Below are positions 52,347-61,659 of a DNA stretch of 64,000 bases, in pieces. The notes beneath the pieces are model-generated. The model saw only the letters and a list, made by a program, of their open reading frames with translations, had not been told where the DNA came from and ran no database searches. The stretch is from assembly GCA_963971535.1 (NCBI GenBank), contig OZ020587.1:158637328-158701327 (forward strand), read 5' to 3'. This stretch comes from Notolepis coatsorum. Taxonomy: Eukaryota > Chordata > Actinopteri > Aulopiformes > Paralepididae. The translations under genes were made by a program, and so were the position numbers. Each line of letters starts with the position of its first letter. Within the stretch, counting starts at the first letter, position 1.

Positions 52347-52645
52347 GTTGCTCGGTCGTGTGTTGGTTTGTCGCTTGCTGACGAGTAGGTTATATAATTC
52401 AGGAGTAGATGATACTGTTGACCATGACAGCTGGCATCATGATTCGACATCAAATTCGGCAGAAAACTAACTAACGTTAGCTAACAACAACAAGTCCAAA
52501 ACATACCAGAGTAGGGTCGAGCTGCAGACTCGGAGCCTCGGTCCTGGGCGGAAGTTGCCCAATCTGGACGCCTATTGCTTAATAACAGGTCAGTAGTGCT
52601 TCCGCGTTTTCCCTGATTGGCTGCGCCATGCCCCGCGGCAGGCGC
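52347..52645 (-). promoter_or_regulatory. Putative pdk1 5' UTR and promoter region
   Basis: The region upstream of the pdk1 ATG becomes GC-rich from about 52500. On the minus strand a CCAAT box with context CAGCCAATCAGGG lies at about 52611-52623. No TATA box is evident, as in many housekeeping-type promoters. The transcription start cannot be set from sequence alone. Confidence 0.45.
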
Positions 52646-53181
52646 GGCAACCGCAGAGCAGAGCGGCAGAGCGAGCGGAGCGGCAGAGCGAGCGGAGCGG
52701 CAGAGCGCGAGCGGAATTATGTAACCGCCCTAGTAATCCGCCATGATTTTCATTCGGCGCTTCAGCTCACCTGGCAGAGCAGCGGTCCTGCGGTCCGTTG
52801 TTGACGAGTTCGAATCCCATCAATTTTTTTTTTAACGTGATTATTTTTTTAACGTGTATTCTTTCTATGGTTAAGGTTAGGCATGGTTAAGGTTAAGGTT
52901 AAGGTTAGGCATTGTTTCGGAGTTGGTTAAGGTTAGAACGGTTAAGTTTAGGCGCTGTTAAGGAGCTGGTTAAGGTTAGAGTTTGTCTTAGAGAATGGCA
53001 ATATTCTTTCTATGGTTAAGGTTAGGCATGGTTAAGGTTAAGGTTAAGGTTAGGCATTGTTTCGGAGTTGGTTAAGGTTAGAACGGTTAAGTTTAGGCGC
53101 TGTTAAGGAGCTGGTTAAGGTTAGAGTTTGTCTTAGAGACAGCCTATTTCCGCACTGCCGCTCTCCCGCGTTGCCGCGGTC
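52646..53181 (+). mobile_element. TIR element with tRNA-like core and TTAAGG minisatellite (copy 2)
   Basis: The ends GCGCGGCAACCGCAGAGCAG and CTCTCCCGCGTTGCCGCGG are imperfect inverted repeats unlike those of the element at 2945. The core is shared: box A-like AGCTCACCTGGCAGAGC, box B GAGTTCGAATCCC (about 52809-52821), and two blocks of GGTTAAGGTTAGGCATTGTT. It lies within 300 bp of the pdk1 start codon. Repeats of GAGCGGCAGAGCGAGCG sit in the left end. Confidence 0.6.
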
Positions 53182-53232
53182 ACATGGTCAAATTGTCACA
53201 TTCTTGCACTACTGACCTGTTAAAAAGCAACA

Positions 53233-53237
53233 CGCCT

Positions 53238-53269
<32 letters not shown>

Positions 53270-53340
53270 TTCTTCTTCTTCTTCTTCTTCTTCTTCTTCT
53301 TCTTCTTCTTCTTCTTCTTCTTCTTCTTCTTCTTCTTCTT
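53233..53340. repeat. (CTT)n microsatellite
   Basis: About 35 units of a pure trinucleotide repeat. It yields long Ser, Glu and Lys runs in translation, which are not genes. Confidence 0.97.
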
Positions 53341-53557
53341 TGGGTTTATTGGCGGGTCGCAACCACAGAAAGGCGCATACCGCCACCTACTGTACTTGAT
53401 TGATTGATTGAAAAGTTTATTAACAGATTGCAGAATGGGTACAGTACAGTACATCTCAATACATACAATTGTTAAGGGGATGCAGACCAGAGAAAGACTT
53501 TCGTCTTGTTTACACCAGGGTCCCCCATTTTCAATTCATCATAACATATATGACATA

Positions 53558-54992
53558 TGTTGTGAAGGGCCAGATTAAACCGAATATATATATTTATTTA
53601 TATATATATATTTAATTGTATTTGTATATTCTCTAATATTCCCTGATATCCCTTGTATATTCCTTGTACAATATGCATTGAATATCCATTCTAGCCTACT
53701 GAACATCCCATAATAGTCTCCATTCTACTATTGGTCAAGACCTTGGTGCCAGGCTGCCATACCCCTCAGACCCAGTTCAAACGTACCGCTCAACATGTAC
53801 GAACAAGTCCTAGTTCCGCGTAGGAATCTGGCTACCGCACCACTAATGGGACTATTTGTTCATAGTGCGTATATATACTGCGCTACTAAAGTAGGACTTT
53901 CTTTTCAGTCCAGTTTCTTACCCTCCAATAGAGTCACAGACGTAAAGCCTCCCCGCGACGCCACGTGTGGGAGTAAGGCCAAGTTCGCCTACCATCGGTA
54001 TTGAGACATCGTGTATATTAATATTTGAATAGTCATATTTGGCACTATATCGTCGAGTTGGACGTAGTCTATTAAGCTAATAATAGTCTGTTAATATATA
54101 GTGCTTCGTGCGGTGAGAATACTACCGTAGTCAGTACCCCATCGTTTCGGGCAGAGAACTGGCTGCTTATCCAGGGTGGTTGACCCCACGTGAAGCTGCA
54201 CCCGAGGAGCCCCAGAGCCGACGAGCGAGTGGACCTGTATACCGGATTATTCTACCGACGACAGCCCGCCTTCCCAGGCATGGATTATGCTTTGTATACG
54301 TTGATTATTCCATGGATAAAGACCCCCGACACTGCCGTGTGTTGGAACCCCCCCCCCCCTGGAGAGGACGCAAGGTGAGGAGACGCTCTGCAAGACGAGG
54401 TCGCTTCACGTCTCTCCTCCGTGGACCGGAGGACGCCGGCCCACAAAGAGTCCATCTGCCTTCATCTGTGGTCCAAGGATCGCCGGCGCATTGAACGGCA
54501 CTACAGTGGGTTCACCTGGGATACCCTTGGCCGGATGAGGCAGCCGGATTCTACCCCCCCCCTTCCTACTCCTGTCGGCTTACAAGCGACCGGATTAACC
54601 CCCCCCTAGTGTATCCAGTCTATAATCATTAAAGTATCATTGCAGTTATTCCTTAAACTATTCCAGGTCGTATATGTACCACCTGCGCCTTCAGAGATTG
54701 GACATTCTCTATTGATATACCGACGAATACTCTTGCCATAAAAGTGCATACTAATTTCCATTCATAAATGTGATTGATTTGATTAAGTGCTTGCTCTACA
54801 CACCATCGCTGTGTAGAAATAAAGACCTATTTCTAATTCGTACATTTGTGTTGGATCCGTTTCATCTACGTGACAGTGTTCATCATAATATATTTATGCC
54901 GTGTACTGGGTGGCCGAATATTAAGTACAAAGGTAGTGGTAGTAAGTATCATATCTAGTAATACAGTCAGGGAATTGTACCCCTCAGTTACA
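53558..54992 (+). repeat. 5' LTR of the BEL/Pao element
   Basis: Begins TGTTGTGAAGGGCC and ends CCTCAGTTACA. It differs from the 3' LTR by only a few changes, for example A/G at 53735 and the lengths of C runs near 54350 and 54552. Confidence 0.93.
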
Positions 54993-54994
54993 AT

Positions 54995-55011
54995 TGGTCC
55001 TTCGAGCCGGA
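54995..55011 (+). other. Primer binding site, tRNA-Tyr type
   Basis: TGGTCCTTCGAGCCGGA is the complement of TCCGGCTCGAAGGACCA, which I recognise as the 3' end of a eukaryotic tRNA-Tyr with CCA. It starts two bases after the LTR. Confidence 0.8.
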
Positions 55012-55036
55012 GGGTAATCAGTGTAATATTAATATA

Positions 55037-58000
55037 GTGTTATTAATATTGAAATGGCCTATGATGAACACTCCACGAAACGATCCTCCTAACCAACGCC
55101 CGCAGCGCGAACGACGGCTCCCTCAGTACTTAGAGGCTTACGCTGTCAGTCAACAACCTAGTCTTCTACTAACAGTAAACGCGGTAAAACTAGAAAGTAA
55201 AAGTATGTCTAACCCCAACGCCCAGACTACCCCGACCATAGAGGCCCCTACGGGCTCTAATGTAACTGACCAAGTTCACGGTGGGGACCAGTGGGAACCA
55301 GACATGACTTCACACCCCGCCAGTACTGAAGAAGTAGTCCCCGATGAGTCCCGGGAGGAATACAACGCTACCGAGACAGAACTCGGCACGGAAGAAGACG
55401 GGGAGAGCACCGTGGAGATAGAGCTCCAAGGCTCCGCAAGGAGTACCCCGAGGGAAGGCTCCCCTATACAACCGCCTTCCCCCAGCGAGGCAGAGAGGAC
55501 CCTACAGCAGGCCTTCCTCATCAGCCTGAACGCCGCTGCTGAACGCGACCGACTGCAGATCCAGCAGCGGAGCGAAGAAGAGCATATACGTCTAGAAATA
55601 AGACGCATTCAGAGGGAAGAGAATGTGGCCCGAGACCGAGCAGACAGCCAGCGAGCAGCTGCTGGTGCTCTACGGGACGCAGAGCGCGACAGACAGCAAG
55701 CGCAACTAATAGAACAGCTGATCAGACGGACAACACCCTCTCCCTCCGCCAGAGGCTCCAGGAACTCGTCTAGACACACCTCCAGGGCGGCATCCCCTAG
55801 CCGAGTAAACAACCCTGAACTTGACCAACAGACGAGGTCTATACCCCCCACAGACCACCTCCCCCCACCGGTCCAAGCGAGACCTAGCAACCGGGAAGGA
55901 GCAGCATATCCTGTGGAGAGGCTAAACCAGAGACTACAAGCACTGGATGACCTAACTGAAGACGAAGAGGAAGAGGAGGAGAACCACGCCCGACGACAGC
56001 ACAGTACTCTACCGGACCAGGAGGTCCGGTACAGCCCAGGCTATACTCCCGCGGAGCTGCGCTACAGACCCCCGACTCTATACACGGGTGAGCACGACGC
56101 ACGACCCGCACCGAGGAACAGCACCTGGACAAGCGGGCCATGGTACACTGCCGGTACCAGCCCATACCAAGGAGCGGGAGGAGACTCGCCTAGGAGGCCT
56201 CTCCCCCAACGCTCGCCGATGTATCCACAGTCAGCGTCATACATTGGCACGCCTATGGTACCCGACTTCACCCAAGAGAACCGGGCCCAGTATACAGAAC
56301 TCCGCATGTGTCTGGAGACCATGTTGGTGGATGTATTGGATGAACGCCATAAATACGCCATCCTACTGAAGCACTTAAAGGTACCCCGCGCACATAATAT
56401 AGCGCTCGCCTACGCGACTTCCACCACCCCATACACAGCAGCGCTGGTAGCATTGGACCAGAGGTATGGGCGCATATGGGATTACGTGATCCAGGAGATC
56501 CGACACATCGACCGCTTACCCCCAGCAATAGACAATCGAGCACTGGACGACCTGCCCATCAGAGTGCAGTCCCTGGTAGGGATGTTGGGAGCACAGAGAG
56601 AGAAGGGGAGGCATGAACTTTACGCCAACTCAAATGTGGAAAGGATCTTGGAGAAGCTGCCGCCCGCTCGACAGGAGCGTTTTAGGCGGCAGAGAGACCA
56701 CCGAGACCCGAATGGCCCCGAACCGAACCTCCTCGATCTAGCAGACTTCCTGGCGAGAGAAGTCAGCAGCCTACGGCTAGATACATTCGGACGGAGCACC
56801 CCTGGCTCCAGAGAAGGAACCAGACGACTAAATGATGGAAGAAGATCGGTGACTGTGATGCACCAATCGGAGTCAGTACCGAGCAGCAGGAGCCACAGTA
56901 CCCCCTCCAGAACGGAGAAGTGGAAGATAGTGTGCCCCTACTGTGAGAAAGAACACTGGCTAGCGCAATGTGACTCCTTCCCCAAGCTGAACGCGGAGGA
57001 AGCAAGTCAATGGATAAAGTCCAACAAGCGCTGTTTTCGCTGTGCGCGTTCACACATGGCAGCCGAATGCCGCTTAAAGAAATGGTGCACCAAGTGCGAT
57101 GGAGCCCATCTGGACATACTTCACGACAGTAACAGACGGCGCCCTTCACCCGCACCATCCAGCAGCAAAGCGAGCGTCATGTACATCGATCCCGCCAGCA
57201 GCAGTGGAGCCCGAGTACTCCTAAAAGTAGTGCGTGTGACACTAAGCTACCAGAATAAAGTCCTGGACACTTACGCCGTCCTCGATGACGGGTCAGAGAA
57301 GACCCTGCTGCTCGCCTCCGCTGCGGCCCAGCTAGGGCTGCGGGGAAGCGAAACCCAAATGACAATTCGGACAATAAGACGAGATTTGAAGACGATAAAG
57401 GGCGAGAATGTCTCATTCTCTATCGCAGCAAGCGGCCAGCCTGAGCGACGGTACCAGATTACAGACGCTTTCACCAGCCAAGAAATAGGACTGTCGCGGT
57501 ACACATACCCTGTCGCCAAGCTGATGGAGAAATATGTACATCTCCGCAAGTTACCGATCCCGCTCATAGACAATGCTATGCCGACCCTGTTGATAGGCTC
57601 CGACCATGCAGACCTCATTGTCCCGATAGACCGGGTTCATACCGGACCCCGAGGCTGTCCTGCAGCAGTCGAGACCCGTTTGGGATGGACTCTCCAAGGC
57701 CCGCTCGCCAAATCTCTCAACCGAAGTACAGCCACTAGATGTCTCCACTCCCGAGTCACAGAGGGAGAAACCGCACTCCTGCAACACGTAGAGCGGCTAT
57801 GGACCTTGGAACAAATGCCCTTTAAGAACGGAAGGAAAGACATTCGCTCTAAAGATGACATTTACGCCATTCACCTCCTCGAGACAGGGACCAAGAGAGT
57901 CCCGGTCAACGGCGTGTTGAGATACGCCACGCCACTCCTGCGGCGAGAAGGAATGCCTACTTTCCACGCCAAGACAGACGCCACAGAACGGTACCTGCTG

Positions 58001-59491
58001 AACACGGAGCGGCGCTTAGCCAAGAACCCCGCCCAAGAGAGTGTATACCGCGCTGAGATTGAGAAGCTCATCACAGCGGGACACGTCACAAAGATGGACA
58101 TTAAAGAGGCTGACCAGACCACTGAATCGTGGTACGTGCCTCACCACAAGGTCCATCACAACGGTAAAGACCGCATAGTATTTAACTGCAGCTACCAGAT
58201 CGGATCCCAAAATCTGAATAAAGAGTTACTGCCCGGTCCCACACTCGGCCCCTCCCTACTCGGCGTTCTACTCCGCTTCCGCCAGGAAAAGGTGGCCATC
58301 AGCGGGGACATTAAAGGAATGTTCCTGCAGGTGAGATTAGTAGAGGAGGACAAGCCCCTGTTACGGTTCCTATGGAGAGAGAAGCCAGGAGATGAGCACC
58401 CAGCCATCTACCAATGGGAAGTCCTCCCCTTCGGAACGACGTGCAGCCCCTGCTGTGCTACATTTGCACTACAGAAACATGTAGCAGAGGACCCAGCAGC
58501 GGACGAAGAGGTCCGACACAGCGTAAAGAACAGCTTCTACGTAGACAACTGTCTACAAAGCCTTTCAACCCAGGAAGAAGCCGAGGCTCTCCTGATTAAA
58601 CTCCGCGCCTCATTGATCAAAGGCGGCTTTGATCTCAGGCAGTGGGCCAGCAGCGATCCGCAAGTACTGCGCAGCCTCTCCTCCGAGGACAAGGCAGCCA
58701 GCAGCGAGACCTGGATGGCTACAATCCCGGGAGAAGCCCAGGAGATGACCCTGGGATTGGTGTGGCGATTCAAAACAGATTCGCTTCACTACAGACACAA
58801 GCCCCTGACTACGGAGCAGGGAAGGCCGGCGGCGGCGCCGACCACCAGACGGAGTGTGTACACAACACTCGCCCGACAATATGACCCGCTAGGATGTATT
58901 CTACCGTACACCACCAGGGCAAAAATGATTGTACGAGCATTGTGGGACAAGGACCAGGGCTGGGACGACCCCATTCCCGCACACCTTGCATCCACCTGGA
59001 GAGAGTGGGAGATGGAGCTCCACTCACTCCCAGGCGTTCATATGCGCCGAAGCTACTTCCCACCCACAGTGAGGCCAGAGACATGTAAAATGGACTTACA
59101 CGTCTTCAGTGACGCCTCAGAGGTCGCATACGGATCAGTAGCCTACTTGCGGGCCCAAGAAAAGGGGGGAGAGATCTACACAGCATTTGTCCTCGCCCGC
59201 TCGAGAATAGCCCCACGCAAGCAACAATCTATCCCACGCCTAGAGCTCTGCGCAGCCCTAGCCGGAGCGCACCTAGCCACGCTCATCCAACGTGAGCTCA
59301 CCATACCGGTGTCTAGAACAATCCTGTGGTCAGATTCCACGACAGTACTCGCCTGGATCAAATCGGACTCATGCAAGTACAAAGTCTTCGTGGGAGTCAG
59401 AGTCACCGAGATTCAAGACTTAACCGAAGAGTTAACCGGAGAAACAGAGTGGCGCTACGTTGATACAAAACAGACCCCAACACACTCCTGA
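55037..59491 (+). CDS. BEL/Pao gag-pol polyprotein (to RNase H)
   Basis: The open frame has 1484 codons; MNTPRNDPPNQR at 55064 is the more natural start. Gag occupies about residues 1-620, including a charged helical part near 150-235. Zinc knuckles are at about 632-685 (CPYCEKEHWLAQC, CFRCARSHMAAEC). The aspartic protease is near 742 (YAVLDDGSEKTLL). The RT spans about 1000-1250, with ISGDIKGMFLQV (first Asp) and NSFYVDNCLQS, the YVDN form usual in this family. The RNase H is near 1354 (HVFSDASEVAYGS, IPRLELCAAL). The frame ends WRYVDTKQTPTHS, where the integrase should begin, at a deletion junction around 59472. No stop interrupts it before that point. Confidence 0.92.
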   Translation: MLLILKWPMMNTPRNDPPNQRPQRERRLPQYLEAYAVSQQPSLLLTVNAVKLESKSMSNPNAQTTPTIEAPTGSNVTDQVHGGDQWEPDMTSHPASTEEVVPDESREEYNATETELGTEEDGESTVEIELQGSARSTPREGSPIQPPSPSEAERTLQQAFLISLNAAAERDRLQIQQRSEEEHIRLEIRRIQREENVARDRADSQRAAAGALRDAERDRQQAQLIEQLIRRTTPSPSARGSRNSSRHTSRAASPSRVNNPELDQQTRSIPPTDHLPPPVQARPSNREGAAYPVERLNQRLQALDDLTEDEEEEEENHARRQHSTLPDQEVRYSPGYTPAELRYRPPTLYTGEHDARPAPRNSTWTSGPWYTAGTSPYQGAGGDSPRRPLPQRSPMYPQSASYIGTPMVPDFTQENRAQYTELRMCLETMLVDVLDERHKYAILLKHLKVPRAHNIALAYATSTTPYTAALVALDQRYGRIWDYVIQEIRHIDRLPPAIDNRALDDLPIRVQSLVGMLGAQREKGRHELYANSNVERILEKLPPARQERFRRQRDHRDPNGPEPNLLDLADFLAREVSSLRLDTFGRSTPGSREGTRRLNDGRRSVTVMHQSESVPSSRSHSTPSRTEKWKIVCPYCEKEHWLAQCDSFPKLNAEEASQWIKSNKRCFRCARSHMAAECRLKKWCTKCDGAHLDILHDSNRRRPSPAPSSSKASVMYIDPASSSGARVLLKVVRVTLSYQNKVLDTYAVLDDGSEKTLLLASAAAQLGLRGSETQMTIRTIRRDLKTIKGENVSFSIAASGQPERRYQITDAFTSQEIGLSRYTYPVAKLMEKYVHLRKLPIPLIDNAMPTLLIGSDHADLIVPIDRVHTGPRGCPAAVETRLGWTLQGPLAKSLNRSTATRCLHSRVTEGETALLQHVERLWTLEQMPFKNGRKDIRSKDDIYAIHLLETGTKRVPVNGVLRYATPLLRREGMPTFHAKTDATERYLLNTERRLAKNPAQESVYRAEIEKLITAGHVTKMDIKEADQTTESWYVPHHKVHHNGKDRIVFNCSYQIGSQNLNKELLPGPTLGPSLLGVLLRFRQEKVAISGDIKGMFLQVRLVEEDKPLLRFLWREKPGDEHPAIYQWEVLPFGTTCSPCCATFALQKHVAEDPAADEEVRHSVKNSFYVDNCLQSLSTQEEAEALLIKLRASLIKGGFDLRQWASSDPQVLRSLSSEDKAASSETWMATIPGEAQEMTLGLVWRFKTDSLHYRHKPLTTEQGRPAAAPTTRRSVYTTLARQYDPLGCILPYTTRAKMIVRALWDKDQGWDDPIPAHLASTWREWEMELHSLPGVHMRRSYFPPTVRPETCKMDLHVFSDASEVAYGSVAYLRAQEKGGEIYTAFVLARSRIAPRKQQSIPRLELCAALAGAHLATLIQRELTIPVSRTILWSDSTTVLAWIKSDSCKYKVFVGVRVTEIQDLTEELTGETEWRYVDTKQTPTHS

Positions 59492-59886
59492 TGGGGCGGC
59501 TAGATCCCGCATTACCCCAGACAGTGTACCGGCCTGAAGAAGCGAGCGGCCGACGAATGTGGAGGTACAGTCAAGTATTAGCCGACAAGTTTTGGAGCAG
59601 TTTCCTACTGCACTACCTACCGTCTCTACAGACCCGCCAGAAGTGGGTAAAGGAGAGAGACAATTTGACAGAAGGAACAGTCGTCATGATTATTGATCAA
59701 TCACTGCCCAGAGCTATGTGGCCGGCCGGCCGCGTAAGCAAAGTGATCACCGGTGCCGACGGCAAGGTCCGAGCAGCTGAAGTGCTCGTCCAGGGTCGCA
59801 CTTACACCCGTCCCGTGGCGAGGCTCATAGAACTGCCCCGACTCCCAGACACAATCGATGATGACCATGACCCTATAACCCTATGA
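59473..59886 (+). pseudogene. Integrase C-terminal (DUF5641-like) remnant
   Basis: In a different frame from gag-pol, PNTLLMGRLDPALPQTVY starts directly at the junction. SGRRMWRYSQVLADKFWSSF, LPSLQTRQKW and RPVARLIELP follow, ending at 59886. This is the domain that normally comes after the integrase core in BEL/Pao. The HHCC zinc finger and DDE core between RNase H and this domain are absent. Confidence 0.85.
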
Positions 59887-59993
59887 CTTTGTGAAGTTGA
59901 CTGACCCTACAGCAAACCCTTATGTGTAAATAGACAACGCGATTAATCTGTCTCTGTTTAACTGATTAGGTCTGGGACCAATCAGGGGGTGGC

Positions 59994-61429
59994 TGTTGTG
60001 AAGGGCCAGATTAAACCGAATATATATATTTATTTATATATATATATTTAATTGTATTTGTATATTCTCTAATATTCCCTGATATCCCTTGTATATTCCT
60101 TGTACAATATGCATTGAATATCCATTCTAGCCTACTGAACATCCCATAATAGTCTCCATTCTACTATTGGTCGAGACCTTGGTGCCAGGCTGCCATACCC
60201 CTCAGACCCAGTTCAAACGTACCGCTCAACATGTACGAACAAGTCCTAGTTCCGCGTAGGAATCTGGCTACCGCACCACTAATGGGACTATTTGTTCATA
60301 GTGCGTATATATACTGCGCTACTAAAGTAGGACTTTCTTTTCAGTCCAGTTTCTTACCCTCCAATAGAGTCACAGACGTAAAGCCTCCCCGCGACGCCAC
60401 GTGTGGGAGTAAGGCCAAGTTCGCCTACCATCGGTATTGAGACATCGTGTATATTAATATTTGAATAGTCATATTTGGCACTATATCGTCGAGTTGGACG
60501 TAGTCTATTAAGCTAATAATAGTCTGTTAATATATAGTGCTTCGTGCGGTGAGAATACTACCGTAGTCAGTACCCCATCGTTTCGGGCAGAGAACTGGCT
60601 GCTTATCCAGGGTGGTTGACCCCACGTGAAGCTGCACCCGAGGAGCCCCAGAGCCGACGAGCGAGTGGACCTGTATACCGGATTATTCTACCGACGACAG
60701 CCCGCCTTCCCAGGCATGGATTATGCTTTGTATACGTTGATTATTCCATGGATAAAGACCCCCGACACTGCCGTGTGTTGGAACCCCCCCCCCCCCTGGA
60801 GAGGACGCAAGGTGAGGAGACGCTCTGCAAGACGAGGTCGCTTCACGTCTCTCCTCCGTGGACCGGAGGACGCCGGCCCACAAAGAGTCCATCTGCCTTC
60901 ATCTGTGGTCCAAGGATCGCCGGCGCATTGAACGGCACTACAGTGGGTTCACCTGGGATACCCTTGGCCGGATGAGGCAGCCGGATTCTACCCCCCCCCC
61001 TTCCTACTCCTGTCGGCTTACAAGCGACCGGATTAACCCCCCCTAGTGTATCCAGTCTATAATCATTAAAGTATCATTGCAGTTATTCCTTAAACTATTC
61101 CAGGTCGTATATGTACCACCTGCGCCTTCAGAGATTGGACATTCTCTATTGATATACCGACGAATACTCTTGCCATAAAAGTGCATACTAATTTCCATTC
61201 ATAAATGTGATTGATTTGATTAAGTGCTTGCTCTACACACCATCGCTGTGTAGAAATAAAGACCTATTTCTAATTCGTACATTTGTGTTGGATCCGTTTC
61301 ATCTACGTGACAGTGTTCATCATAATATATTTATGCCGTGTACTGGGTGGCCGAATATTAAGTACAAAGGTAGTGGTAGTAAGTATCATATCTAGTAATA
61401 CAGTCAGGGAATTGTACCCCTCAGTTACA
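59994..61429 (+). repeat. 3' LTR of the BEL/Pao element
   Basis: Near-identical to the 5' LTR. It is preceded by the purine-rich AATCAGGGGGTGGC. Confidence 0.93.
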
Positions 61430-61483
61430 ACATACATGACATACAGATAGACAGTACTGCTACATCTATACATTTATGACATA

Positions 61484-61626
61484 TCAGATTTGCAAATACA
61501 GTACTGTTTGTGATACAAAAGTGTCCAGAAAAGGAGTGTATATACATTTGGCGTAGAAACTGTACATTGGAGGAGGTTGGTGGGGTGGGGTTGGGTGGGT
61601 TGGGTGAGGGCTGTACATTGGAGGTG

Positions 61627-61659
<33 letters not shown>

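Larger units (their letters stand above)
53558..61429 (+). mobile_element. BEL/Pao LTR retrotransposon, integrase core deleted
   Basis: This 7.9-kb element has near-identical LTRs of 1435-1436 bp and a 5-bp target duplication ACATA at 53553-53557 and 61430-61434. It carries a primer binding site, a gag-pol frame and a polypurine tract (about 59983-59993). The protein order of gag, zinc knuckles, protease, RT and RNase H, with an YVDN active site and a DUF5641-like end, marks BEL/Pao. The integrase catalytic core is missing, so it should not integrate on its own. Confidence 0.92.

Noticed and set aside
53180-53454. Open frames of poly-Ser, poly-Glu and poly-Lys
   Set aside because: They are translations of the pure (CTT)n microsatellite.
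53795-54609. Small open frames in the BEL/Pao LTR, repeated at 60231-61046
   Set aside because: They recur only because the LTRs are duplicated; no domain or codon pattern supports a gene.
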